The notes under the pieces are model-generated. The model worked only from the letters and a program-made list of their open reading frames with translations, was not told where the DNA came from and did no database searches. DNA of 64,000 nt from Paramecium sonneborni (Eukaryota > Ciliophora > Oligohymenophorea > Peniculida > Parameciidae), in assembly GCA_905182985.1 (NCBI GenBank), contig CAJJDN010000007.1, positions 341,179 to 405,178 of the forward strand, in the 5' to 3' direction. The translations under genes and the position numbers were made by a program. Within the stretch, counting starts at the first letter, position 1; each line of letters begins with the position of its first letter. Below, in pieces: positions 49,403 to 60,685 of the stretch.

Positions 49403-50349
49403 ATAAATTATGAGATGTATTCTTAAAATTTTCGAACTCCTATAATTTAAAATTATTAAAAATAACATATATTTTTATTTAACTGACCTTCAGATTGCGT
49501 TTTAAGTATAGATATCCTTCAAAAATTAATCCAAAAAAATTATACTGCACTAAATTCCAATCAAATTATAATATCAGTAAGGAATAAATTACAAGTAAAG
49601 ACAAAATTAAATGATTAATACTATGTTAAATCATTAAATGGAGATTTAATTTTGCTCCTTACTTTTCGAGTGATTATTTTAAACTTTTTCCAAAAATAAT
49701 TTCAGCTCATTTGATGATAAATAACTAAAGTAACTTAGACTATTTATTAATTTTCAATAAAATAATTTATTTAATGATAATTTTTCATACTATAAAGAAA
49801 ATTTTTTAAAATTAAAACAAATGAAACAACAAATGACAATAAAATTAAAATTGATTATATTTAGTTAAATAGTTGTCTAGGTTAAAATTTTATTCAAAAA
49901 AAGCCATATCAATTTTTTCTTAAAGAGGATTTTTTCCCCTTAAATGAATATAATATAATTTACTTAAACTTTATTTTACAAAACTATGATGTTATATTTT
50001 TGATATGAAAAACACTAGGAAAATAAATCATGAATCTGTTCTTTGATTTAATAATTTTTCATTAAAGTAGTAAATTTTTGATCAAAAATGCTTGATGATT
50101 GAACAAAATGATTAAATCTAATGAATGATGTATACACGAAAGCATTCAATTAAAAAAAATATTCTTGTTATCACATCTAAAAATCATAAATTGATACTTT
50201 ATTTCTAGAATGATGAATAACCCTTGATATAAAAAGAAAAATATAATACTGAAAATTCTTTTGATGATTGTTAGTTTTGTATTAAAATTAAGGTTCAAAA
50301 TTAGAATAAATAATGAATGTACATAAATAAATGGAACACACAATTAACA
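49403..50349. other. Spacer with a weak ORF remnant
   Basis: Just after the preceding stop, at about 49485-49710 on the plus strand, one frame is protein-like (DILQKLIQKNYTALNSNQ, LNGDLILLLTFRVI). It starts right after a TGA, has no ATG and cannot be joined by a normal-sized intron. It may be a remnant or chance. The rest to 50349 shows nothing. Confidence 0.3.
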
Positions 50350-50646
50350 TCAAATTTACAATGTGATAGGAACGCTTAATCTTTTGAGAATGAGCGGAGA
50401 TCTAGTTAATTAGAGGGAATATCTGTGAGTTGTAGAGGAAGAAAAACTATCTTATGTCTCAATATCAGAGTCTATAGAGCATTACGAGAACATCTGTTTT
50501 TTCTTTAAGTCTTCATAAATAATTTATTTCAATTGTGGATCAGTCAATTATTCTAACTTTAATTAATCGCAGAGATATCTAAGAATTTCTGACTCAAATT
50601 GATTATGGGCCTCTTCATGAGTTTCATTTTCCCTCGTATCATTCAT
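50350..50646 (-). CDS. Small hypothetical protein
   Basis: An intron-less frame of 98 residues, starting MNDTRENETHEEAHNQFESE and ending ...RLSVPITLQI before TGA. Acidic N-terminal half, then a Ser/Thr-rich stretch (SFSSSTTHRYSLQL) and a basic tail (TRSPLILKR). It uses more G/C-containing codons than the surrounding spacer, which argues for a real gene. The TRSPL site could be a proline-directed phosphorylation site. No family recognised. Confidence 0.5.
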
Positions 50647-50886
50647 TATAATTAATAAATATAAAATTTTTTCTCGATTTTTCACTTTATTATTGAAATA
50701 GATCAAGTATATATCTAAATAAATTATAGTTCTTTTTAATAAGCAAATCCTTGAGGCAAAAAATATTAAAAAAAATAATAATTAATCATAAATGTGTAAA
50801 TTCTAAATAAAAATTATTCATAGTGTTTTAAGTATCATTTATTCTTCAAATAATTATCTTAAGTATTTAATGTTCAATATTATTTC

Positions 50887-51402
50887 TTAATTTATTTATA
50901 TTAACTTCAATATGAATATTTATCTATTTCTTCCAAATATACATAAATATTCATAAAAGTTTTGCTTCGAGTTGATATAATGAAAAAAAACTCAGAAACA
51001 TGTTTTATATTAATAAAATTATGATTTATTTTGTTTAACGATTTTAAGCTTCTTAGCTAAGCACTAATATATAAATATGAGATTCGATTTTAAAGAACTA
51101 TTATCGATAAATTATTGTTGGATATCAATATTTTATTAAAAAAATTATATATATATATAATATCAAATAAGAAAATTAGATAGTTAATAATTATATTAAT
51201 TTTGTTTAAAATAGATACATTAATAAATGAGTATAAATCTAAAAATGCCTAAAATATTAATTTAAAAGTGAATTTAAATGAAAAAAATAAAAAAAGCTCC
51301 GCGTCCGGGAATTGAACCCGGGCCTCAAACGTGACAGGCTTGAATACTAACCACTATACTAACGCGGATTCTTAATATCTATCTAATTATTTAATTAATA
51401 AA
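50887..51402. repeat. Left arm of exact repeat bordering the gap
   Basis: These 516 nt, which end at the first N, appear identical to 51970-52485, which begin right after the last N. The repeat contains the tRNA-Asp gene. Confidence 0.9.
51297..51368 (-). tRNA. tRNA-Asp (GTC), copy left of the gap
   Basis: Same 72-nt sequence as the other copies, anticodon GUC. It lies within the repeat that borders the gap, so it may be the same physical gene as the copy at 52380-52451. Confidence 0.9.
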
Positions 51403-51969
51403 NNNNNNNNNNNNNNNNNNNNNNNNNNNNNNNNNNNNNNNNNNNNNNNNNNNNNNNNNNNNNNNNNNNNNNNNNNNNNNNNNNNNNNNNNNNNNNNNNN
51501 NNNNNNNNNNNNNNNNNNNNNNNNNNNNNNNNNNNNNNNNNNNNNNNNNNNNNNNNNNNNNNNNNNNNNNNNNNNNNNNNNNNNNNNNNNNNNNNNNNNN
51601 NNNNNNNNNNNNNNNNNNNNNNNNNNNNNNNNNNNNNNNNNNNNNNNNNNNNNNNNNNNNNNNNNNNNNNNNNNNNNNNNNNNNNNNNNNNNNNNNNNNN
51701 NNNNNNNNNNNNNNNNNNNNNNNNNNNNNNNNNNNNNNNNNNNNNNNNNNNNNNNNNNNNNNNNNNNNNNNNNNNNNNNNNNNNNNNNNNNNNNNNNNNN
51801 NNNNNNNNNNNNNNNNNNNNNNNNNNNNNNNNNNNNNNNNNNNNNNNNNNNNNNNNNNNNNNNNNNNNNNNNNNNNNNNNNNNNNNNNNNNNNNNNNNNN
51901 NNNNNNNNNNNNNNNNNNNNNNNNNNNNNNNNNNNNNNNNNNNNNNNNNNNNNNNNNNNNNNNNNNNNN
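51403..51969. other. Assembly gap (567 N)
   Basis: A run of N without sequence. Both flanks end in the same 516-nt sequence, which suggests the gap size is not real. Confidence 1.
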
Positions 51970-52485
51970 TTAATTTATTTATATTAACTTCAATATGAAT
52001 ATTTATCTATTTCTTCCAAATATACATAAATATTCATAAAAGTTTTGCTTCGAGTTGATATAATGAAAAAAAACTCAGAAACATGTTTTATATTAATAAA
52101 ATTATGATTTATTTTGTTTAACGATTTTAAGCTTCTTAGCTAAGCACTAATATATAAATATGAGATTCGATTTTAAAGAACTATTATCGATAAATTATTG
52201 TTGGATATCAATATTTTATTAAAAAAATTATATATATATATAATATCAAATAAGAAAATTAGATAGTTAATAATTATATTAATTTTGTTTAAAATAGATA
52301 CATTAATAAATGAGTATAAATCTAAAAATGCCTAAAATATTAATTTAAAAGTGAATTTAAATGAAAAAAATAAAAAAAGCTCCGCGTCCGGGAATTGAAC
52401 CCGGGCCTCAAACGTGACAGGCTTGAATACTAACCACTATACTAACGCGGATTCTTAATATCTATCTAATTATTTAATTAATAAA
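51970..52485. repeat. Right arm of exact repeat bordering the gap
   Basis: A copy of 50887-51402 at a constant offset of 1083 nt. After 52485 the sequence continues with AACCCAGAACA, as in tRNA block 1. Confidence 0.9.
52380..52451 (-). tRNA. tRNA-Asp (GTC), copy right of the gap
   Basis: Identical to the other tRNA-Asp copies, anticodon GUC, with the T-run terminator downstream. Confidence 0.9.
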
Positions 52486-52548
52486 ACCCAGAACATAATT
52501 TCATTAAGAGACAATAATTTCGATAATAATCAATAAAATAAATTATTT

Positions 52549-55500
52549 ATGAATTTTAATATCAGTATCAGAAGTCCATTTATTGAAGAATTTATTAGTA
52601 CATTAAATAAGACAGATACAATTTATGATCATTTTGATTATGAATAAATTCAAATAATTTCTAACAATAAGTATTCACTTTTAATAGTTACAACTAATTT
52701 TATTGGATCTATAGAACAAAGAATAGAAATGGCTTAATAATTAGTCAATCATTAAAAGATGATTAATCAAAGATTAAGAAATCTGGGTTTAAATGGAATT
52801 TTAGTTGATATATTTGAATATGAGATTATAAAAAATGATGATGCAGTAATTATAATCTGTAAAACAATGAGATTGTCTTAATAAAAAGGGTAAATAAATT
52901 TAGGATTAGCAAATTGTATAGAATTTTACACAGGATTAGAATTAAAGGGAGTGAGATAATAAATAATTATGCAAATTGAAGATTTAGGTATGAATAAAAT
53001 TATTCCCTTCACATTTTTAGAAGGTATAATAAATGAAGATAATTATGAATTAATAGCAAATTTACCATAAGTTCAATAGAGTGATTTATTAAATCAAAAT
53101 GGAAATAGTAATCACTTTTCTAACTAATCAGCAATAGTAATAATATATAATGATCAACTGGTTTAATTCAAATAATTAAATGAAATGAAAGATATTCATA
53201 TATTAAAGTATTTAGAATTGACTTCTGGAGTTAAAATAAGTGATGTATTAAAGAAAAGCAGTAAAAAAATAGTGAATGATAAATTGCATTATTTAAATTA
53301 AGAGGATGAGTTAATAGCTATAGGTGATGTTGGAGAGAAAGGAAATATTTAATTAAGTATAAAAATAAAAAACAATAATTATACATTGACAGCAGAGTGG
53401 AATAACATGAAAGAATTGATTGTAATTTATTTATCATTAAGGAGAATCAAAGAATAGATGGATAGTCCTTTGAGCAACTTCCGAATAATTTGTTTACTCC
53501 TATAGATAATGATATCTTGAGTTATTTTAATCATTTTGAGTTTGACTAAAGAGGGTATTCATTAATAATTATGTCTTAGTTCTTTAATTTTTTTAAATTG
53601 TTCCCTAAAAGGTGATGTGAAAAACAAAGTTATAATTATAAACAAATAGATAAAAAGATAGATTTGGTTCATAGCATTAAAAACTCTGCTTACAATTTTA
53701 TAAGTCAATATATAAAATGCTATTTATTAAGATTAAAAACTTCATCTAAGAACTTTATGTAAGTTAAATCAAAAAATTCCAATATTGTAAGTTGAAATTT
53801 AAGCTGATCTTAAAGAAGAGGATTTTAATTTAATTTTAGATTAATGCAATTTAAATCCTAATTTAGAATCATTAGTAATTGATGGTTCTAATTTTAAAGA
53901 TTCAATTTTATCTGGTCTTATCTAAGGAAATATTTTAAAAAGCATTAAAGAATTAAGTTTCAAAGGATGTCAGAATATCACTGATGAAGGTATTTCTCTT
54001 TTATAAAATTTTGGAGTATAAAAATTAGATATATCCCATACTTAAATCCATTTAACATTACCTTAACATTTATAAATTTTGAATATTGCATATAGCAAAT
54101 TCAAAGAAGAAACATTGCTTTAATTATTTAGAGATAAATCTTTAGTGAATTTGATTTCAATAAATATTAGTGGATTAGCATCTGATAAACTTATTTAGGT
54201 TATTTTTAGTTGTCATTATAAAGAACTAAGAGTTTTAATAGCTAATGAATGTAAATTATCCTTATCTGTATTTCATTATATTCATGATTCAAAGCATGTT
54301 AAATAGTTGGATCTGTTAAGTTTTTAAGGTTCCATTACAGATGTTGAAGAAAGTATCTTTAAAAAAAATGGATATGCTTTGTTAGGAGCAAGCAAAACTA
54401 AATTAAGCAAATTAGATCTTAGTTATTGTTTAATAAATGATAAATTAATTTAATCTATGGTTGAAGCTGGAAAATTGCTCAAAAATCTAAGAGCACTTTC
54501 ATTATCTGGATGTAGATATATATCTGATAAATCAATTTATTTATTATGTGATGCTCATTATACATCAACTTCTCAATTAAAAAGTTTAGATATATCTAAT
54601 TTACCACAAATAACTGAATCTTCGTTAGAATACTTAACAAACAAAACTTTGAAGAATTTATCAGATTTGAACCTAGCTTATTCAACTTAGATTTAATCTG
54701 AACATTTGAAAAAGGCATTTGATACTGGAAAATTTAACTAATTAAAATATTTAGGTATAAGTGGTACAACTGATAGTGGAGGATAAGCTGATATATTTAA
54801 ATTTAATATACCAGAATTATGCACATATTATATCAGAAATCACTTATCTGAAATTTAATTAGTAGAAATTTATACATCAACAAAAAATATTTAAAATATA
54901 TCTACAACTATTTTGAATTTGTTGTAAACTCAAATTCTTACTAAAATCATAACACCAGATTAAATTATTTTAGAACCAGAAACATATAATTTATTTAGAA
55001 ACTGCATTGGTTGTGAAAGATTACTTTTAAATAATAAACCTCTTCAATTAGATATTCAAGATAAAATTGAATAATAAAACTTACTTACTGCAAATCAATT
55101 TTATGAAAGATTGCTCAAACAAAATCAGCATGTAATTATCAATAATAATGAAATAAAATTCATTAAATAGATGTTTAATTTTTAAACAATTAATAGAATT
55201 TGCTTTAAAAAAACTGAAATAATAGATAAAGATATTTAAGGCATTTGTTAAAATTTGATTTTAACAGAAATCAATATTAAGAAATGTAAAAAACTAACAT
55301 TTAAGAGTTTGATTTACTTATAGAAACTTTCAAACTCATTGATTAATTTAGATTTTAGAGGAACAATTTTTGAAAATTTTTATCAAACTTTAGAGCATTT
55401 ATAATATTTTCCTTAGCTTTTGTATCTGAATGGAGGCAAACTCAATATAGAAATGTATAACTTTTATTTGTAAATTTAGTATCAACGTAAATGAAACAAA

Positions 55501-56510
55501 TCATGTTATTTAAGAACTACAGCACTTACCATCTCTTTGGATGTAATTAGAATAAATAAAATCATTTAAATTAACAATAAGAGCTCATTATATATAAACA
55601 TTTAAATTTATCTTTAAAACAATGTCTTTACTGCTTAATAAAAATTAAGACTTTATAAAATCAATGTCTTTGTAACTATATCAATTTAAAGTTATATAAG
55701 ACAAATCGCTTTAATTATTTCACAACAGTTTATTAAATTTATAATTTTTGTAGAATTTTCATCTTGGATTTTAAAGGTATATAAACTTAGAAATAATATT
55801 TTAGTATGAAAAATATATCACTTTTAACATTAAAAAATATGTTTATAAGTCTTTCTAGTTTAGATTCTCTTAAATCACTTTCGGTTAGCTTAGATGAGTA
55901 AAAATAAATTTAATAATCTAGTTGCTAAGTATAATTTGTAGATGAGGATTTGTTTTTGGCATCAACTGTATTTGAAGGAATTAGAAATATGAAATTAAAG
56001 AGTTTTAGTTTTTCATCCAATGATACTGTAACATACGATTAATCAATTTTTTCAAGTCTCTTTAAATATATATCAGATATTGATACTTTAAAACATATTA
56101 AATTAAGTTTTCAAAGGTAGATAATGTTATATAAATATTTAGACATGCAATAAACAGGGAAAGTTTATCAGAATTATTTTAAGCATTGAAGGAATTAAAT
56201 TTATAAAGTTTAAGTTTAAATTTTGAATAAAGTGGAGTTAAATACACAAGATAAATTTGGGGAGAGTTATTAGAGGTTTTAAGAATGAATTATAGCTTAT
56301 TCGATTTAGAACTTAATTTTAATCATACATTTGAGTTGACTGATATGGATATTCACAGTATTATTGATGAACTCTATTGTATGAAATTGACAACCACCTG
56401 TGTATCTTTAATAGGGTAATTAATATACTAAAAATAGTTGCTATCATAATGAGAAGAGTATTAAGGAATTTGCAAATGAAGATGTTAAGAATTATTAATT
56501 TTTTATTTGA
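52549..56510 (+). CDS. Large leucine-rich repeat protein
   Basis: Six introns (20, 25, 28, 28, 26, 22 nt) join into 1270 residues with an exact multiple of three. Without splicing, the region looks like three separate broken frames. Residues ~1-340 are unrecognised. From ~370 onward come LRRs of the cysteine-containing/AMN1 type: ESLVIDGSNF, IKELSFKGCQNITDEG, LSKLDLSYCLINDKL, RALSLSGCRYISDKS, KSLDISNLPQITESS, LNLAYST. Less regular repeats continue to the end. Proteins with such repeats usually act as binding scaffolds, sometimes in SCF ubiquitin ligases, but no clear F-box was seen. Codon use and splice sites are uniform along the gene. The last exon (HNEKSIKEFANEDVKNYQ) is the least certain. 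Confidence 0.8.
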
Positions 56511-56657
56511 TTAAAAATTAAGGGAAATAAGAATTATGTCTTATTTTGATTAATTTAGAAATTATAAATTTATAAATATTATTTAAGAGTTGCAAATGAT
56601 CACATAAAGAAAGGAACTTAAAAAAGAAATTAAAACATATTAATGTTAAGTTATTAA

Positions 56658-57367
56658 TCATTAAGTTTATTTTATATGTTCTTCATTCCAATATTTCTAC
56701 GTTTTAGGATCAGCATGATTTGTAACCATAGTTGATTATCCTGGCTTCCATTATGCAGGACAAACTTCTCCATTTTCATCTGTAAATTTGAATGCTTAAA
56801 CTAGTCTAAAATTCTAATTATTTTTATACCTTAAAATCTCATCTACTTTTCTACCTACAGGCAAATCATTAATAGAATAATGTCTAAGAATTCCTTTTCT
56901 ATCAATTATAAATGTTCCTCTAAAAGCCACACCAAAATCTGGATCTTCAAAATCATCTATTATAACTCCATATTTTTTAGAAATTTCCTTTTTTACACAC
57001 GTATATCTACCAAACTTAGATCAGAGATTAAAGGAAACTATATTTCACCTGATCCTCCATTATTTCTAGTCTATTTACAATATTTCATATGAAAAAACTA
57101 AGAATCTATAGAAATTCCTCAAATATCACATCCAATCGATTTGAATTCCTAATATTTCCATTTTTATAATACATCAACACGATCAGAAAATTGAATTATT
57201 TCTGTTGGGCACACAAATGTAAAATCTAATGGATAAAAGAAAAGAACAACATATCTATCTTATAATCACTTAAAGATATCTAATTTTATTTATTTTGATA
57301 CTCTCTTAAACTATTTATTAAAGTAAGCTGATGCTGTAAATTAGGGTGCTTACTTATGCACTTTCAT
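56658..57367 (-). pseudogene. 2-Cys peroxiredoxin, damaged by a frameshift and an in-frame TGA
   Basis: The family is unmistakable: start [23 protein letters not shown] (peroxidatic Cys), [27 protein letters not shown], and DENGEVCPAQWKPG (resolving Cys). Introns of 22, 23 and 24 nt fit well. Two lesions remain. At about 57259 one base is missing between the LSDYK part and DRYVVLFF. At 57119-57121 a TGA sits in GCDI-stop-GISIDS, where the family has Val, Ile or Leu. The exon total is one short of a multiple of three, consistent with a single-base deletion. It is either a young pseudogene or two sequencing errors. If intact, it would be a thiol peroxidase that removes H2O2. Confidence 0.8.
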
Positions 57368-57393
57368 TAATTATTTTAATAATTAATAATAAT

Positions 57394-58030
57394 TCATTCT
57401 GTTGGCTTTTATTAGACTTAATTGATTGACAAATATTTGTATTTAACAATATTTTTAAATTTCTTCTCCTCATAAGTCTTATTGGCAATTCTTCCTCTTG
57501 CATTTATAAACCATATTTGTATCTAAATTTAAGGTTAATAATACCTGTTTATATGTTAAATCACATTTTTCAGCTAATTATAAAGTTTATTCTTTAGTTG
57601 GGTATGGATAGGAGAAATGTTTATAAAGCCAGTTTTTTAGAATTAAGTTCGATTTTTTAGAAAACTTATGACCCTTCTTCTCATTTTGTTTTTCTTAGAC
57701 TTTGAGAAATTATCGTTATTGATAGAGTTTGACTTCATTCTCAAGGACTTATTGCATATAATCAAAGTGTTGTTATAAAGATTTTATAGTGTGGCAAGCG
57801 AGTTCATCTATGCTGAGTGAACGTAAGTATGTAAGGAATCCTTAGAAATGAGAAATATTAGTTGCTGTTTGACTTTGAGTCAATTATTCTTCTATATGAG
57901 ATGATTGAGTATTTTCTTCATTGAGGTTGTTAGAGCTAATCCATTTGTGAAAGAGAGCTTCAAGTTCATTAACTTATTGTAAAACAAACAGTTTTCTCGA
58001 TTCTGCATGAATTGGTAATGATTGAGACAT
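57394..58030 (-). CDS. TALE-class homeobox protein
   Basis: One 22-nt intron (GTATTATTAACC...TTTAG) leaves 204 residues. The homeodomain lies near residues 125-187: SNLILKNWLYKHFSYPYP, then TKEQTLQLAEKCDLTYKQ, then IQIWFINARGRI. The three extra residues between helices 1 and 2 with the PYP motif, and WFINAR in helix 3 (W48, F49, N51, R53), define the TALE class (KNOX, MEIS, PBX, BELL). The N-terminal half is Gln/Glu/Leu-rich and helical (RSLSIDELACHTIKSL, DYMQQVLENEVKLYQ), possibly a dimerisation region of the KNOX/MEIS type. The protein should be a DNA-binding nuclear regulator. The next gene on this strand starts 26 nt downstream. Confidence 0.85.
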
Positions 58031-58253
58031 TAGAATGAGAAAAATGAGATATTAATTTTAAATTAGATACATTCAGACATCCATAAACTTAAATACTTTG
58101 AAATCAAAACATATTATGAATTTATATTAATAATAATAGAAATAGGTTTGTTAGAATATACAATTAAATTTGAATGGCCTGAATATAATTTATGAAAATA
58201 TTGATTGAATTTTCAATTTTATATATCTTTTATTCATTATATAAGGTGAGTTA

Positions 58254-59579
58254 TGGAAAATATGTTCATCATTAAGCATACTAAAAATGATAAAAATAGA
58301 AAAGATAAATAATGAAGAGGATTCATAAAAGTCAAAATAAAAGAATTAAAAAAATATGAAAAGTAGGAGAAGCATTTGAAATAAGCGAAGAGAAGAAGAG
58401 TAACATTATAAAAAGTATGTAAAAAAAGCAAATTAAATAAGAGGTGGAACCGTAAAAATAAGAAAATCATCCCCATATTTCTAATAAGGAATTATTGAAA
58501 CAAGAAAGCATAATAAATAATATTAGAATAAATAGCAATAGAAACCACAAAGCAAAAGTAAATTTATTTTCTTGATGTTATTATCTCATCTATTATACTT
58601 ATTCTCAGTGAAGGAATTTTCAGATTATATAACAGACCTTTCATATAAGAACAGATACTTCATCGCAGCAGGATTTTGATAATAGTATAAAATTATTAGA
58701 GATGGAATACTTTTAAAAAATCCAGATTAACCAAAATATTTATTTCATTATTTGAATGATATGTATGCTACAGCAATATGTATACCTAAAAAGAGGAGAC
58801 AGCATATTTTGCAGCAAATCATTAATTATTTAATTTAGAATTTCATTAAAAAGTTGAAGATAAATAATATTTTAATATAATTCAAAAAACAAAGAATTGT
58901 CATAAAAAGGATATTAATAGTTTTAATGTAGATGAAAATGATAAAATTTCAATTTCAACAAGTCCAAATAGTTATATAAAGATTTGGAATGTGAAAGGAG
59001 ATTTGTTAAAGGAAATAAATCCATCATAAGGGGACAATTATATTTCATGTTTAATGAAAGTACTTTTGTTGGAGTGTGGAAACAAGTATTAATGAGATTA
59101 AGTTCAATAGGATCATACATTTAGAATACTTGAAAAGAAGGAAGTATTAAAAGGTGAGAAAACAAGTGTATTGGATGCAAGTTTTTTAAACGAACTTAGA
59201 ACTTTGGCTACTTTATGTAATAAATCATAGTGTAGAGTATATAAAATAAATACTGAGAGAAAGATTAAAGAGGATATTAGATTATTAAATAAGATTGAAC
59301 ATTAAAATATTAGTGCAGTTGCATTAAATGAAAAAAATATAATTGTAGCTATTGATGGAAATATTCATATCTATGATAAAAATGTATAAATAATATTAAT
59401 ATATAATAGTTCTAATAAATAGATTAAATTGATAATGCTGCTAATGGTGCATATATAGAGAGAGTGAGAATTTATGAATTACATTCAAGTTTAAAGAATA
59501 AGAATTGCAATGTTTGTTTCAATTGGGGTTGGATGAGGAAAGAGTCATTATCTATGATTTAACCAAATATCATGAATGA
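58254..59579 (+). pseudogene. WD40-repeat gene with multiple disruptions
   Basis: Segments in shifting frames read as WD40 blades: KEFSDYITDLSYKNRYFIAAGF, then (after TGA 58677-58679) QQYKIIRDGILLKNPDQP and HYLNDMYATAICIPK, then AYFAANHQLFNLE, ISTSPNSYIKIWNVKGD, FVGVWKQDHTFRILEKK, IIVAIDGNIHIYDKN and DEERVIIYDLTKYHE before TGA 59577. A 25-nt intron at 59086-59110 is convincing. Joining the parts needs frame changes near 58790, 59053 and 59485 that no normal intron provides. The first 300 nt have TGA in every frame (e.g. after MKRIHKSQNKRIKK). This is most likely a pseudogene, though sequence errors could add to it. Function unknown. Confidence 0.5.
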
Positions 59580-59681
59580 TTAATTATTTTAATATAAATT
59601 AGATGCAGAAAGTAATATTATAAGAACGAACGATTATTGTTTCTAAAAACGAATTCAAGTATTTATTATTAATATACAAAA

Positions 59682-60663
59682 ATGAAAGCATCTCTTGTAT
59701 GCATACTGATTCTGACTGTTGCTGCAGTTGATTTTGAGTCATTTTAACAAGCATTGAATTTTGATCCAGAGACAATGTCAGGAGATAATTGTGGAAATGA
59801 TGATTAATTCACAAAATAATATGAGGCGTATTTCATCTTAATATTTTCAGTTACTTGCCTTGGATTTAATTGCTTGAAGAGGGTGAAATTGAAATGTAAG
59901 AAGATCATAGTGTACTTACTTAAGCTAGAGATAAAATTAAATTAGTCAGAGACTTTATTTAAGATTTAGATGAATGTAATCTATTTATAATTAACTAGAA
60001 CTTGAGAAAGAAACATAAGATAATAATAATAATAATGTAGTTGAGTAACCTACATAATAAGCAGAACCAGAACCAGTTTAATAACCATAAGAAGAAGTTT
60101 AGACAGATGATGATGATGAAGAAGATGATGATCCTTTTGGTTGGGGAGCTGGTGAAATTCCATAATAATTATTGGTTGATAGCAAGAAAAAACATAATAA
60201 AAATTTAAAAGGACATGCTAAAGTTTTATTGGAAGTTATGAATTAAAGCAAATCCCTTAAATATAAAAGCGTATTATTTAATCTATGTTAGAAAATCAAA
60301 AAAATAATTGCTATGGCTACTGCTTTAGATACTGATATGGGAACTTAAGATTTATAAGAAAGAAAAAATCGTAAATTAGAACTTTGTGATTTAATTTTAA
60401 ATGAATTAATTGATATGATTGAATTCTTAGAAAAAGTAATGAATGATTATGTATTTATTTATATCTATTATTTATAGGTATATCAATAAGAGGCTTTTGA
60501 TATATTCAAAAAGAAATAAGAAGAAATAGTATAAGTTGCAGATGAATGTGGAGCAAGAGTAATTTCACTTTAAGATACTTATTCAACAAGTTTTGTTTAA
60601 ACTAAACCATTAAACAGAAATAAGAAATAAAACAAAGAACACAAAAGAAAAAGAAAGCATTGA
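59682..60663 (+). CDS. Secreted acidic protein, unknown
   Basis: Introns of 23, 23 and 27 nt leave 302 residues, an exact fit. It starts with a signal peptide (MKASLVCILILTVAAVDF). Next comes a ~90-residue region with few Cys, a linker with poly-Asn and Gln/Pro/Glu repeats (EPEPVQQPQEEVQ), and an acidic run (TDDDDEEDDDPFGWG). A helical part follows (KVLLEVMNQSKSLKYKS, LELCDLILNELIDMIEFLE), with a Lys/Arg-rich tail. Secretory-granule (trichocyst-like) matrix proteins can look broadly like this, but no signature proves it. Its stop lies 22 nt from the convergent PKA-R stop. Confidence 0.7.
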
Positions 60664-60685
60664 ATGATAAATAAATGATACATCT

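Noticed and set aside
52549..56510. Three separate genes (a 348-residue protein and two LRR-like proteins)
   Set aside because: Six normal-sized introns join all parts with an exact multiple of three codons, and the middle part has no ATG of its own.
56658..59579. TGA read as selenocysteine or another amino acid in the peroxiredoxin and WD40 genes
   Set aside because: The peroxiredoxin TGA replaces Val/Ile rather than Cys, frameshifts occur in the same genes, and TGA works as a normal stop in all other genes here.
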